Shown here: one piece after another, positions 1-11,422 of the stretch | How positions within the stretch are numbered: the first letter of the stretch is position 1 | Layout of the letters: every line of letters begins with the position of its first letter | From: Dactylonectria macrodidyma | Taxonomy: Eukaryota; Ascomycota; Sordariomycetes; Hypocreales; Nectriaceae | Assembly (NCBI GenBank): GCA_020744425.1 | Contig: JAGMUV010000002.1 | Coordinates: forward strand, 1,780,501 to 1,844,500 | Direction: 5' to 3' | DNA length: 64,000 nt | Notes under the pieces: generated by a model | The model's input: the letters and a program-made list of their open reading frames with translations, nothing else | Databases searched by the model: none | Told to the model about the DNA's origin: nothing | Made by a program: the position numbers and the translations under genes

Positions 1-1068
1 GACAACTCCGAATTGAACGAGGTCCTCAAGACTATCCAAGAAAAGATCGTCTTCCCCGCATACCTCCCCAAATTGCAGCGCGCGAAGATCTTCAGCCCCA
101 AGTCTCGAGCACACATCCAGCAAAACCCCATCGTCATCGAGCTCGACGGCCTCGAGCACAAGTTCTCCTTCATAGACAGGTTCAAGGAGATCCCCAACTC
201 CAAGAAGGTGCTCCAAACGGCTCTCAAGTTAATGAAGACCAAGGAGGACTGGGACAACCTGGGCACGCTTCTGGCGGGTTACGAGAAGGCGAATATCAAG
301 CTGGCCCCCTTCCACTACAGCCAGATAATACGCCATGCCAGCCGCAACGAACAAATCTACTCCGTCGTCGAGTGCGTTAAACAGGCGAAGGAAACAGGCT
401 TCACACTCAACAACACCGTGCACGTCATTGCCGTGTTGAATGTCTTCAGCAGCATGATCACCGAATCTAACGCTGAGGACGCCCGGATCCAGGATGCTTC
501 GAAATGGACTGATATCGTGCTAGACCTCCTTGAGCGCCCCCTGCATATTAACAAGAATGAGGCCAAGCTTGATCAAGCACAGTTTCATCCCTTCGTGCGT
601 GGGCAAGTCCTATTCATCAAGGCTTCTGTCGCTCAGGATCTCAAGCAACGTGAGCAGCCGGCCGAGAAGGAGTTGAGTGCAGTCTCCGACAGCGCACAGG
701 CTCTATTGAGCCTGTGGACCCAGGGGGTCAAGAAAGGGGAGAGTCTCCAGGTCCCTGCCTCCATTGTGGGCATGACGGCTCACCGAAATACCAACTCACG
801 AGGCCGCTCAGAACTCTCCCTGTCTGAACTCACCCAAACGGTTGCGCTGAACATCAAGGGTATGAAGATGGCCCGCGAGCTTCTCGGCGATGCCGCCAAC
901 GGTTTTAAGCCTATGGAGAAGCTTTTAGACGAACATCTAGAGCGGGGTGTGGAATTAAACCCCAAGAATGGCCAGCGGTATGCCGACATATATGCGAAGA
1001 TTCTCGGAAAGACACCCAGCTGGCCATGCCTGGTCGAGCAAGCAGCCAAGCCAACACCGGAGGTATGA
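1..1068 (+). CDS. C-terminal part of a helical-repeat (PPR-like) hypothetical protein
   Basis: The reading frame is open from the first base of the window to a TGA at 1066-1068, giving 355 visible residues. No start is visible, so the gene begins upstream. I do not recognise the family with certainty. The visible part looks alpha-helical, and around residues 100-140 there is a stretch of about 35 residues with the spacing of a pentatricopeptide-like helix-turn-helix repeat (FHYSQIIRHASRN followed by VVECVKQAKETGF). That would fit a mitochondrial RNA-metabolism factor, but this is inference from repeat shape only. There is no intron in the visible part. The stop lies 67 bp from the stop of the convergent cysteine synthase gene, so the two 3' UTRs probably overlap. 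Confidence 0.75.
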   Translation, partial: DNSELNEVLKTIQEKIVFPAYLPKLQRAKIFSPKSRAHIQQNPIVIELDGLEHKFSFIDRFKEIPNSKKVLQTALKLMKTKEDWDNLGTLLAGYEKANIKLAPFHYSQIIRHASRNEQIYSVVECVKQAKETGFTLNNTVHVIAVLNVFSSMITESNAEDARIQDASKWTDIVLDLLERPLHINKNEAKLDQAQFHPFVRGQVLFIKASVAQDLKQREQPAEKELSAVSDSAQALLSLWTQGVKKGESLQVPASIVGMTAHRNTNSRGRSELSLSELTQTVALNIKGMKMARELLGDAANGFKPMEKLLDEHLERGVELNPKNGQRYADIYAKILGKTPSWPCLVEQAAKPTPEV

Positions 1069-1135
1069 TTGCAACGCGGCCAAATAGCATAAATATGTAT
1101 CATCTGCTCTCATGTACAATAAAATAAGGTATCTT

Positions 1136-2320
1136 CTATGGTAGAACAATGTACTTCTCCAGGTGCTTCGGCACCGCGCCCAATAGCTTCTTCTCAGACA
1201 GCCACTTGCGCGAGAACAACCGGTCGGCGTATCGGTAGGCGCCGTCGCAGAGGATAGTGACGACGGTGTGACCCTTGCCCAGCTTCTCCGCAACCTCCTT
1301 GGCGGCCACGACGTTGAGCGAGGAGCTGGCGCCTAGGTACAGACCCTCCTCGTCGAGGCAGCGGTAAACCATCTCGATGCTCTTCTCGTCAGCAATAGTC
1401 ATGGAGCCGTCGACCAGGTCAATGTCGGGCTGGAGGTTATCGGTAATGCGACCCTGGCCGATGCCCTCGGTGATGGACGAGCCGGACCGCTCGATGAGCT
1501 TGCCGCCGGAGGCGATGTACGAGTGCAGCACGCTCCCGGGGGGGTCGGCGAGGAAGCTCTTCACGCGGCCGTTGGAAACGTCCTTCAGGTACCGCGTGAT
1601 GCCGGCAAGTGTGCCTGCAGTGCCGGTGGCGCAGGTGAAGGCATCGACCTTGCCCTGGGTCTGTGTCCAGATCTCGGGGCCGGTAGTCTCGATGTGAGCC
1701 CTCCGGTTCGCGGTGTTGTCGAACTGGTTGGTCCAGACAGCGTTCTCGAGCCTCTCGGCGTGGCGGCGGGCCTGGTGGTTGTAGTTCTCCGGGTTGTCGA
1801 AGGCGACGGCCGGGACGGGGTAGACCTCGGCGCCGAGCAGCCGGAGCAGGTCGATCTTGCCCTGCGACTGGGTGTTGGGCATGTAGATGACGAGCTTGTA
1901 GCCGCGGGACCGGCAGACGTGGGCCAGGCCGATGCCCGTGTTGCCGGCAGTACCCTCGACGACGGTGCCGCCGGGCTTGAGCAGGCCACGCTCCTCGGCG
2001 TCCTTGACGACGTACAGGGCGGCGCGGTCCTTGACCGAGCCTCCAGGGTTCATGAACTCGGCCTTGCCGAGGATCTCGCAGCCAGTCTCCTCGGAGAGCT
2101 TGTTGAGGCGGATGAGGGGCGTGTTACCGATAGCTGGCCAAGAGGGAGGCGGGATGTCAGTATTCGGGACTCTTTGTCTTCAGCCACGGCAAGAGTAGGG
2201 CGAACCTCCGGTCAAGCCCTTGGAGACGCCCTGGGCGCTCGACACAGCGATAGTGTGGGCGCTGGGCTCAGCAGCCTTGGCCGCAGCGACGGCGAGGCGC
2301 CGCACGCTGTGACGGAACAT
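1136..2320 (-). CDS. Cysteine synthase, mitochondrial type (PLP-dependent)
   Basis: Two exons: 2320-2206 and 2133-1136, with a 72-nt intron (2134-2205), together 370 aa. The junction restores the conserved N-terminal block [14 protein letters not shown]. The protein belongs to the PLP fold-type II O-acetylserine sulfhydrylase/cystathionine beta-synthase family, which makes cysteine from O-acetylserine and sulfide. Visible motifs are the PLP-lysine block [11 protein letters not shown], the substrate loop [13 protein letters not shown] and the phosphate-binding glycine loop [12 protein letters not shown]. The basic, alanine-rich start ([17 protein letters not shown]) looks like a mitochondrial targeting peptide. 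The donor is GTTCGC, weaker than usual, but both family continuity and phase require it. It most resembles the fungal mitochondrial paralogue (yeast Mcy1-like) rather than the main sulfur-assimilation enzyme; which role applies cannot be told from sequence. Confidence 0.93.
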
Positions 2321-2681
2321 TGGAGGAGGGTACGAGGCCGTGAACTTCCAAAAGGGGCGATTGACGTAGTCTCGTGGGTGGGAATATGCCCAGGCTGAAA
2401 AGAAAGGTATCGACGGATCGTGATGCTTTGTAAATCGTGAGCGGAATTGGAGGTTGCGAGGTGGGGTGGGGCCGCAACCGGAGAGCTATGGCGCAATTAC
2501 TCGTCGGGCCCTCGGCGGCCTCGGATTGAGAAACCCACCCCGAGTTCCATCCGGCCTTGTATAAAAAGAGAATCATCCGCAATCAGCCACCGCTATATGA
2601 ATATGTGTCACTATATTGCTAGTAAATTAATAAGACTTTCCTCTGTCATGGAACTCATCCATCCTAATCCAACCTGGTATC
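2321..2681. other. Intergenic: cysteine synthase promoter and 3' UTR of the RING/ZZ/SH3 gene
   Basis: About 360 bp between two genes transcribed leftward. It should hold the cysteine synthase promoter and 5' leader. I see no further gene or repeat in it. Confidence 0.6.
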
Positions 2682-5583
2682 TCATTGCCCAACATTCTCA
2701 ACGTGACCCCTTTGCTCCAACCGCACATATGGCGCCGGAAACAGTCCTCGCGTACCCATGTATGACCCAAAGAACCAATCTCCGTTGATGTCTTCAATCT
2801 CCTTGATCTCGGCGCCTCGGGGGAACAGCAGCTCGTCATCTGCCCCGGCCTTTGGGTACCAAGCCCACCTCGCCCCAGCCTTGTATCCAACTCCGCCATC
2901 AGGTGGGAAATTTTGCGCCATAGCAGTCGATCCATCGCTCCTCGGAGCCGTCTCAGATACGTCTTTAGTGATAAGACGAGCCACGGTCTGGTCGCCGTTT
3001 TGCCACAGCCATTTCTGATAGCCCTTGGCTTGATACTCTGCCTTCTCAGGGGCCTCAGACCGCAAGCTGCGGCCACCTACAAGGTCTTTGGCGACATACC
3101 TCCACTGGCCCGCCTTACCTTCCGTGAATGCAACCACCACCATCCTATGACCATTGAGGCACCTCCTCCATCCCGAGTGTCCATTCTCCCCACTGATTTC
3201 ACCTTGAACGACGAGGTTGCCATAACATGAGGAGCAAATATCGTAGTCGCCTGGGGTTGCGTCCGGGACCAGTGAGCTTGTACAGCTGTAGCAGTGATAT
3301 CGTGCCTGATTAGGGGTTATAGGATCCTGGCAGATATCGCATCTCGTAGCAAACGAGAGGGGTTTGAAGGCGCCCATGCTTGGTGTGTTGGGGCCAGTGA
3401 AGATTGTGGCAGTGGGGGGTCGACCAGGAGACCTTGGACTGACCGGCCGCCCTTGAGATTGTGTAGCTTCGTGAGCCAGCGGTAGCAAGGTATGTGTGCA
3501 AGATCGTCCCTGGTTCACGCAGTCATTGCAAAACCCCCAATCGCCTTCGTTGCAAACGTCACAGCGCCAGTAACAATCGTTGCTCCATGCCAAACATTTA
3601 GCGCAAAACGTGCCACTCTCCAGTCTCTTTCGGGGATCCTCAATCGAGAGTGTTTTTCTACCATCGGCTCCGCCAGGGGTGGAACGAGGCCGTATATAGC
3701 GACTTGCTGTAAGTATGTGATGCATGGGTATTTGACCCTCAGATTGCTGTCGCCTCTTCTCCCACTTCGCCCACGCCCCGTGGCCGAAGCCAAACCAGTA
3801 ATTGCATCCTTTTCCTGCTCGGTAACAATCAATGCACATGTTCCACTGTCCATTGGAACAAATTGCACAGCTGTAGTGGACTTCATATTCGATGTGAGGC
3901 TTATTACAACGTGAGCAGCTGATTGAAGGCTCTGGAAACAGCTGTGATCGCGCTCGTTGGTGTCCTATCATGGTCGGGCTACTAACCGGGCTCGTGGCGG
4001 TTGCGTGAACAATCGAGAGGTCCGCAGGACGGTTAGGCCGGCTGCCACGTCCTGTACCCGCGTCTTGGTGGCCTGGAGTAGGCTGGGTAACGTTCGGTCC
4101 GCCCAATGATGCCCCTTGAGGAGCCCGGTTCGCAAATGATAAGTTACTCGAATTGTGTGCTGCGGATTCGTTTGAGCTAGGGTTCACTCCGGGGACTGCA
4201 GATGTGCTTGAACTCCGGCCTTCGCTGAAGCTAGATCGTGGAGCAGTGGGGTCAGATGTCTGAGACCTCAGCGTAAGATCCGTTGACGACCTGGCAGCAG
4301 GTCTCGTGTCGGATACAGTCGGGAAGATTGGGGTTGTGGCGCTGCGAGTGTCGCTGGCTGTACGTCGTCTTGCCCTTCGACTCGACTCCTGCACCTCCAA
4401 CACCGCTGCTGGCGTTGATTGGGGTGGTCTGCTCCGCTCCTCGGTTTGGCTTGTGGCGCTGGCTGATCTGGAATGACGAGTACGGCTTCTCTGTCTGTCG
4501 CTTCCTTCTGGGGCCCGTAGCCTCGGATCCGTTGTCGACTCAGTGTATCGGGAAGACGAAGAGGAATAGCCGCTTGCATTGTTCCTACGAGAAGACTCAT
4601 GTCGAGCTCGCTCTCTCTGTCGGCGACGATATGCTTCCGTAATTCGCCGGCTGAGCTCGTCATCACGACTGAGGTCGATATTATCCAGGTCAAGTCCATC
4701 AAGAAGGCCCTCTTCCTGGATTTGCCTAGCAAAGGATTCGATCTCCCTCTCGATATCTCGTTCGCTCATATCCGCTGAGCTAATGAGCGACCTGATGGAT
4801 GACTGGTGCTCGATCTGGCGCTGTCTCGACTCGCTTCGTCTATGCCTTCGTTCACTATCAGACGAGGCTTGGTCGGAACTGTGTCGCGCACCATCGTCTC
4901 CGCGCGCATGATGGCCGCTTCGTCGTGGACGGCTGTCCAAACTCCTGTCCCGACTTGCCCTAGGCCTGTCATCTGAACGGCTGTCTCTTCGCCTCCGTGC
5001 CCTAGGTGGCACTGACGACGAGACTCCGGCATCCCGGAGGCTCATTTCTCGGACTTCGTTCACTAACCGCCGGTCCTCGTCTTCGGCACGTCGCTCTTCA
5101 GCCGTCCTCCCGCGGGCGGAGAGCTTGGGGAGCACCTGGTCACCCGGCTTGTATTTCCCTGCCATTTCCTCCTTTTCCGCGGCTGAACGGTCCTTGTCCG
5201 GGTTCGCGGCCACAAACATATCCAAAAGAGTCACAACAGTGGCGTTGTGCCGGGTATCTCGTACGTTGGCTCGACATGCTGGGCAGGTGAAGATGGCGGC
5301 TCCGGAAGCTGGTGGGTTGGGGGATCGCTCAGCTGTCGCAGCTTGGAAGGAGAACCATTCCTTGAGACAGGCACCGCAAAAGGTGTGTAGGCAATCAAGA
5401 AGTGTAAGAGGTTGGTAAAGGAGCTCGGTGCATATCTGCGTAGGTAAACATCAGCAGGCGTCACGTACAGCCATAGCAACCATCTCTCTCGAGTCTCTAG
5501 TGGCAGCCCAAGGCGGGGCAGAGAGAGCATACCGAGCACGTCAGCTCCTTCTCGAGGTCTAGGCCAGGCTTTGGAGAATCCAT
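2682..5583 (-). CDS. RING finger / triple ZZ-like zinc finger / SH3 protein (putative E3 ubiquitin ligase)
   Basis: Two exons: 5583-5533 (17 codons) and 5435-2682, with a 97-nt intron (5436-5532); 934 aa in total. The splice joins LTCS to ICTELL, rebuilding a RING finger of about residues 16-72 (C16-x2-C19, then LHTFCGAC and a final CPAC). Residues 90-510 are Arg/Ser-rich and probably disordered. Three cysteine-rich ZZ-like fingers follow at about 524-570, 630-675 and 725-790. The C-terminus (about 868-930) is an SH3 domain with ALYDY-like AWYPKAGADDEL and WFFGSYMGTRGLFPAPYV. RING proteins usually transfer ubiquitin; the SH3 and zinc fingers would recruit substrates. The RING is reminiscent of CHFR-like ligases, but no FHA domain is seen. 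The start ATG is preceded by an in-frame TGA. Substrate unknown. Confidence 0.85.
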
Positions 5584-6587
5584 TCATGGAAATTATGACG
5601 GGGTCATGCCCATTCTCTGGGAGCAGGACTTTGCGACAGCCTCCAGCGTCAAGGCGGCGAGAGGGTAGGAGGAGGAATGGATCGGTGGATGGAAGTGGCG
5701 GCGTCGGGCTTTGGTAAACCCATGTCATCAGTTCTGTCAGTGGGGGCCGCTTGAGGGGCCGCTTTGGAAATTTGGGGGGCCTAGACGGCGCCTGGGCGGT
5801 CTGGCAACACGACGAGAGTCAAAAATAATACATTTATAGGTATTTTCATACCTAGCTAGATCCATCGGTGTAGCACACCACTATGCACACACACACACAT
5901 ATTCCAGTGGGATTAGGCCGCTGCATGAATACGAATGATGAAGCCTTACACACTAGACCAGGGAACACTGCGGGGGATGTGAAACATCTCAGCATCGCCT
6001 AAGCCACGAGCCCAGGGCCGTAGTCTGTTAATAGAGATGAGGCAGTCGACGTAGCTGGATTGAAATACGATACTTCCAGGTGCTAGGCTTCGATGATAGA
6101 ACCCATTTCGTCAAACGTCAAGTAGCCAGAACCCATGGTCTCACCGATCATAACCACACCTACATACAGCATCATGCATCATGATCTATGTGGTGGCTGT
6201 TGGCCCGCCCCAGCAACCCACACGTCTATCCACCAACCAAAACAAGCCAAGCATTGCACAAACTTGGAGAGCCGAACTCATCCTGCATCACCACTGCAAA
6301 ACAATAACAGGAGTTTAGTGTGCGAGTATGTTTTCATTGTACGCCTACTACTTCGTACAGAATGCCAAGGCTAACCCTTAGAAAGTCCCATCGTGCACCA
6401 CACCTCCCCCTCATGCCAGCAGCAACTTGATGTCTGATATAGTGCCTAAGAGCGCCATTATGCATAAGCACCAACTAATGGGCTTAGAATTCTTCCTGTA
6501 GTAAGCGTAAACATCTTCCTAAAAGTAGTGCACGCACCACCGAATGTCCTCGGCTTGCTTCCTGTAATAGGCTTCCAGAGAGTCTTC
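5584..6587. other. Intergenic region with a short CA repeat
   Basis: One kilobase between the RING gene start and the enoyl-CoA hydratase stop. It holds the RING gene promoter, a (CA)7 run at 5886-5899 and one copy of the quasi-palindrome TACTTCGTA (6349-6357). The reading frames are short and none looks like a known protein. Confidence 0.6.
5886..5899. repeat. CA dinucleotide microsatellite
   Basis: Seven perfect CA units in intergenic DNA. Confidence 0.9.
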
Positions 6588-7512
6588 CTAAGAGTGAGTC
6601 CACTCCGCCTTCTTCTTTTCCGCAAATGCCTTCATGCCAATCTTTTGGTCTTGGCTGCCGAACAGGCTATGGAACACCCGCCTCTCATACTCGACACCAT
6701 CTCGAAGCGGCAGGTCCTGGCTCTTATTGACCACCTCCTTCGCCGCGATGACAGCAACCCTTGAGTAACCAGCGATTGTCTCGGCCGTCTTCAACGTCTC
6801 CTCCATCAGGGCTTCGTAGGTAGGGAATGCCCTCGCTGCGATACCCCACTTCTCGGCGTCGACACCAGAGAACGACTTACCCGTCAAGATGAGCTCCATC
6901 GCCTTGGCTTTGCCAATGGCCCGAGTCAATCGCTGGCTACCACCGGCGCCGGGAACAGTTCCAAGCTTGATCTCCGGCTGGCCAAAATTGGCATTCTCAG
7001 TGCAATAGATGAGATCGCACATCATCGCAAGCTCACAGCCTCCGCCGAGGGCATGTCCAGAGACGGCAGCAACAACGGGCTTCTTAACCTGCGTCGTAAG
7101 GTTTGACCACTCCTCAATGAACGAATTGACGTAGGCGCCGGCAAATGTAAGTGGTGCCATCTCTTTGATATCGGCTCCGGCCGCGAAGGCCTTCTGGGAT
7201 CCTGTCAGGATGATAACAGAGGTGTCATCCGAGCTGTTCAGCTCAACTAGAGCTTCGTTGAGCTCCTTGATGAGCGGCGTGCACAAGGCATTGAGGGCCT
7301 TGGGTCGGTGCAACGTCACTGGATGGCTGATCAGTGTGTGGTCTCGACCGGCCACGTTCGAGAATCTCACCTTGGCTAACACCAGGCTTTGGTTGGGAAA
7401 CCTGGATGAACTCATATGTGTTGGAGCTGTAGGCGCGAGCCAGTCGGGGAAGAGTGGAGGGTTGGAAGGGAACCCGAGCAGTGACGGGCCTCAAGCATCG
7501 GAGGGCGTTCAT
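6588..7512 (-). CDS. Enoyl-CoA hydratase, mitochondrial (crotonase family)
   Basis: Two exons: 7512-7371 and 7318-6588, with a 52-nt intron (7319-7370); 290 aa, the usual length of ECHS1-type hydratases. The enzyme adds water across 2-trans-enoyl-CoA in mitochondrial beta-oxidation. The splice joins KPGVSQ to VTLHRPKALNAL, the canonical first crotonase strand. The oxyanion-hole blocks AAGADIKEM and SGHALGGGCELAMMCD are present. The two catalytic glutamates of the short-chain hydratase subfamily are visible in GGGCELA and in FGQPEIKLGTVPGAGG. The N-terminus (MNALRCLRPVTARVPF, then RLARAYSS) is a typical cleavable mitochondrial presequence. Retention of both glutamates argues for a real hydratase rather than an isomerase paralogue. 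Confidence 0.95.
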
Positions 7513-8593
7513 CGTAGTGGAAAAGGTAGTAACAATTTTAATTGATTACTACAGTTCAGAGACGACGGGATATCTTTCAATGGGAAAGGGAATACTTGTG
7601 GTATTTGAACGGGCTCAAGCTGGATAAGACGAGGTCGTAGAGCTTGTGCACAACCGTGACGAAATGGGGCCTGGATACCGTCGGTGCTTGAGCCGAGGGT
7701 AACGATGCTGAACAAGGCAAGGACAACCGATAACAGGGAGCGTCACGTGCGGGGAAACTCTCTTAGCCGACGCAACCTTGGTAGGAGTGAAGTATGCCTA
7801 AGCGTATGTAACTAGTAGTTATCTATTTCTGTGAAATCCTAAGTCATACCGTCGGTTTGATGAAAGAGCAACGCACATTGGATTTGATACAGCGAAGCCA
7901 CATATGGACTGAGGTCTGATCGTAAAACTACAGCATATGGATGGTCATTACTTCGTAGGCTGGGTGTCTAGAAGGAGTCAAGCTACTGTTTCCTCACTGC
8001 TCCGCTCTGCCGTGCTTTGAAGGAGCAATGTCACCAGAAATCGCTGGACAGCAGTTGAAACAAATATCGGGAACTGCACCCAGGGGCATCACAGGGTTTG
8101 ATGTTCTGAGCATCAACAAGGGACCCCCCAGACCAGCCTACAAGCTCGCCGGAGCCGATGAGCCGACGAATAGCGACCCCCTGTTGCAGAGGATAGCAAC
8201 GGACATTAAATCAATTTTTAGTACCTACGCAGGGAGGGAGGACGTTGAGGCGGGAGCTTAAAGAACGGCGCGACGCGCTTCAACGCTTTGGGCGCTGTGC
8301 CACAGTCCAGGAGGCCTATCATATCTAGTGGGGTCGGCGCCCTCATAGGTAGTCAATCACAGTGGCGACAAGGTAATCTGCCGGGAATCTGCCGGCGCAG
8401 CCAACGTGGCTTCGTTGGCCCAAACATCCAGATTCGAGAATTACGATTGCATCTTGGACTCCTATCAATTCCGCCTCCGTCGCCCTGGTCATCGCTGTAG
8501 CTCGCTTCCAACTCAGCGCTATACACAACCTGTCCTCTCCTCCAACAAACATCGCCTCTCCGACCGTCGCGCGCCGCTCAACCCTTATTCAAA
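7513..8593. promoter_or_regulatory. Divergent promoter region between enoyl-CoA hydratase and RER1
   Basis: About 1.1 kb separating two start codons that point away from each other, so it must contain both promoters. It holds a copy of TACTTCGTA (7949-7957) and an ATG-initiated 77-codon ORF at 8028-8261 that I could not assign to a family. No core promoter element stands out. Confidence 0.55.
8028..8261 (+). CDS. Unassigned small ORF, 77 codons
   Basis: ATG to TAA, lying upstream of RER1 on the same strand. The predicted protein has ordinary, non-repetitive composition with a hydrophilic C-terminus ending in GREDVEAGA, but no family is recognised. It may be chance, or an upstream ORF in a long RER1 leader. 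Weakly supported. Confidence 0.15.
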   Translation: MSPEIAGQQLKQISGTAPRGITGFDVLSINKGPPRPAYKLAGADEPTNSDPLLQRIATDIKSIFSTYAGREDVEAGA

Positions 8594-9332
8594 ATGAATG
8601 CGCCTGATCCCGAGCAGACCCCTTTCGAGGCTGTCAGCGTCCACACGTCCAAGATCCAGCGAGTATGCGTCTCCGTCTCGCCGCTCTCACCACTACCATA
8701 CTGACAATATTGCAGCACTACCAAGCCCTCTTGGATCAATCTACTCCGTTCGTCCTCTACCGATGGGTTGGCACCGGCGTTTGCCTGTTCCTCTTCTTCC
8801 TGCGCATCTTGTTCGCTCAAGGATGGTACATCGGTAGGCACCCGCGCAAGGCTGCTCGTGGCATCGAGTGCAAGCTAACCCAGACGCAGTGGCCTACGCA
8901 CTCGGAATCTACCTCCTCAACCTGTTCCTAGCCTTTTTGCAGCCCAAGTTTGACCCCTCGAACGAAGCGATCGACAATGAGATGGAGGACGGCACCGTTG
9001 GCACACTCCCTACCAAGCAGGACGAGGAGTTCAAACCCTTCATTCGCCGCCTGCCTGAGTTCAAGTTCTGGTACTGGGCAACCCGTGCCGTTGTCATCTC
9101 CTTCTGCTGCAGTTGGTTTGAGTTCTTCAACATCCCCGTCTTCTGGCCTGTTCTGGTCATGTACTGGATTATTCTTTTCGTTCTGACCAGTGAGTTGCAC
9201 CCATCCGATTCCAGTGCGAACAAAGTCAAAATCTAACTGCGAGTAGTGCGGAAACAAATTCAGCACATGATCAAGTACCGCTACGTCCCCTTCTCCGTTG
9301 GCAAGAAGAACTACGCCAAGAACAGCAACTAA
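8594..9332 (+). CDS. RER1: RER1, Golgi-to-ER retrieval receptor
   Basis: Four exons: 8594-8662, 8716-8833, 8890-9189 and 9247-9332; introns of 53, 56 and 57 nt; 190 aa, the usual RER1 length. RER1 is a cis-Golgi multi-pass membrane protein that returns ER membrane proteins in COPI vesicles. The sequence shows the family blocks HYQALLDQSTPFVLYRWVGT, then a hydrophobic segment, VAYALGIYLLNLFLAFLQPKFDP, an acidic loop, RRLPEFKFWYWATRAV, two more hydrophobic segments, and the basic tail RKQIQHMIKYRYVPFSVGKK. Four transmembrane segments are expected in a W-like topology. The short soluble N-terminus is encoded by exon 1. All phases close exactly, so the model is firm. An alternative ATG at 8598 is out of frame. 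Confidence 0.96.
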
Positions 9333-9958
9333 ACGCTGCCGCGGAAAGAGACCAACCCATTCTTCTTCGACACGGCCAGTCGCGAGACGTGGCATCTGCG
9401 TGTCCTGTATAAACATTGTAGCCGACTTTATCAAAACGGCGGACTAATGCGATGTGTGTCCCAAGGCGTGTATTGCAATCAACGAGGGCGGGGTTTCTAG
9501 GACAGCAGGGATAGGAGCACGGCTTTCTTCAGCGACTGCTTCTTCTACATAGACTGAATGGGCTCGAGGCTGCATCAAAGTCAGAGCATAGACTCGAGTC
9601 TTGAGATGAACCATTTAATGAAAAGAACGAATTCTGAAATGACGCAATTATAATGTTTTTCTATCTCAATTGGCGATAAAAAATGAAGTGGTAAACAATT
9701 GTTCGCAAAAGGTGGGTGTTATTAGCAGATGGCATGGTGGAGAGGCTGGCCGCTAACATCTGAGCTCTGGTGCAGCCTTGCGCCGCAACTCATTATTTCG
9801 TCGTCTCGCACAGGGCCGCGACCGCGCTTCAACCACCTCACCCCCAGCACACCACTAGCCATTCCTCGCTCTTCTTCTACAACCCCCGAATCGACTACAT
9901 TTCTCCCTACCGACCCAATCCCTCACAGCGGCCATCGTTCGTCCTTCTACACTTCGCG
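9333..9958. other. Intergenic: RER1 3' UTR and PAF1 promoter
   Basis: About 630 bp. The first half is moderately AT-rich and fits a 3' UTR. The last 150 bp before the PAF1 ATG are C/T-rich on the coding strand, as often seen around ascomycete transcription starts. No other feature seen. Confidence 0.5.
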
Positions 9959-11422
9959 ATGTCGTCCTCGGCGCCTCGCTCCGGCGAGCGCATGATTCAC
10001 CAGGATTTCATCGCCCGCATCCGCTTCAGCAATGCGCTCCCGCCGCCGCCTCACCCGCCAAAGCTGCTCGACATCCCCAACACGGGCCTGGCTAGCGGCC
10101 AGTATACCACTCCCGGTTTTGCCTCGCGCCTTGCCAGGGAGCAGCCCCTGAATATCGAGGCCGATGCCGAGCTGGGCATGCCGCTCGACCTGGTGGGAAT
10201 GCCAGGCGTCTTCGATGGCGACGAACGATGTGAGTGACCACGACCACGCTGAACTCAGATCATCATCAAGTGTGCTGACTGTTCCATAGCAATCCAAGCA
10301 CCAGCTCACCCTCCCACCCTTCATCCTCACGACAGACCCCTGCTCAGGCCCATCGCCGCCCTCGGAAAGCTCAAGGCCGCCGAAGCCAATGTATCCTTCC
10401 TTCGTCGAACCGAGTACATCTCCTCCACCTCCACCAAACGCCTCGATGGACCCTTACCTCGCGCCCTCCTCGCCAAGGCCCAACGGGGGCGACGTGTCGT
10501 GGAGGCTTCTGCAGACTCGCCACAGGCCATCAAGCGCAAGATCGACAAGAGCTTCGATATCGCCGAGCAGGACCTCAAGGATCCCAAACGCGTCAAGCAT
10601 CCTTCAAAGAAGCATCTCAAGATCGTGGATGTCTCGCCTCTCATTCCCGACCTGGACGCGTTCCCAGATTCTGGCGCCTACGTTACGCTCAAGTTCCTCA
10701 CAAACCCCGTGCCAAGCTCGACCGAGTACGACAAGCGCCTTCTCAGTGGCCTGTTCAAGCCCATAGATCGGACGCAGGCCGAAGAGGAGGCGTATGAAGC
10801 AGCAGTCAAGGCCCACGAGATGGATCCCCTCAACAATCCCAAGCCACAGAACCTGATGAACTACGACTTCTACCTCAGCCAATCGGGTGGTGCTGGCGAC
10901 CGGTTCCGTCGCAAGTTCGACGTCGAAAACCCCGACCACAACGACGAGGAGCTCTACACCCACGAAACGGACACCGGCGGCTGCTTCCAGTTCGACCGCC
11001 TTCGAGCCTACGAGACAGCCCAAGAGACCGAGCTCGACCACCCGACCAAGTACGACGAGGAGATCATCCTGGCCTACAACGAAGACACCTTCTACCCTAA
11101 CCAGAAGGCCGTCTACTACTACCCAGTGATGCAAAAGTCCACCATCCGGCCTCAGCGAACAAAGAACATTGCCCGCACCATTGGCCTGCCTGCCGAGGAG
11201 GAGCAGATTGTCGACCAGCTCGACGTGACGGTCAACGACCCTAACGAGGAGATGCTCAACGCCATGAAGCTGTACCGAGACCACCCGCTCGGCTGGGAGC
11301 AGGAGGAGGAGGCTGAAGACGACCACCACGACGATGCAGATCAGCATAGCAGCGGCGCCGCGGCGCGACGGTCGAGGTCGCCGTCTGAAGACCGAGACGC
11401 GGAGGGCGAGGATGACGAGTAG
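9959..11422 (+). CDS. PAF1: PAF1, subunit of the RNA polymerase II-associated PAF1 complex
   Basis: Two exons: 9959-10229 and 10290-11422, with a 60-nt intron; 467 aa. Paf1 is a nuclear scaffold of the PAF1 elongation complex, needed for H2B ubiquitination and H3K4/K36 methylation. The N-terminal block has the family pattern HQDFIARIRFSNALPPPPHPPKLLDIP, followed by LRPIAALGKLKAAEANVSFLRRTEYIS after the splice. The conserved C-terminal core contains PQNLMNYDFYLSQ, GGCFQFDRLRAYETA and AYNEDTFYPNQKAVYYYPV. The tail is acidic with an RRSRSPSED stretch. The splice (GAACGAT/GTGAGT) keeps phase. A long complementary-strand frame at 10604-11347 is a codon-bias shadow. Confidence 0.95.

Noticed and set aside
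1523..2398. Long plus-strand frame (291 codons) opposite cysteine synthase
   Set aside because: It is antisense to a well-supported enzyme and arises from GC-rich third codon positions; composition is Gly/Ala/Val-rich without family content.
10604..11347. 247-codon minus-strand frame
   Set aside because: Antisense shadow of PAF1; Leu/Val repeats mirror Glu/Asp codons of the real gene.
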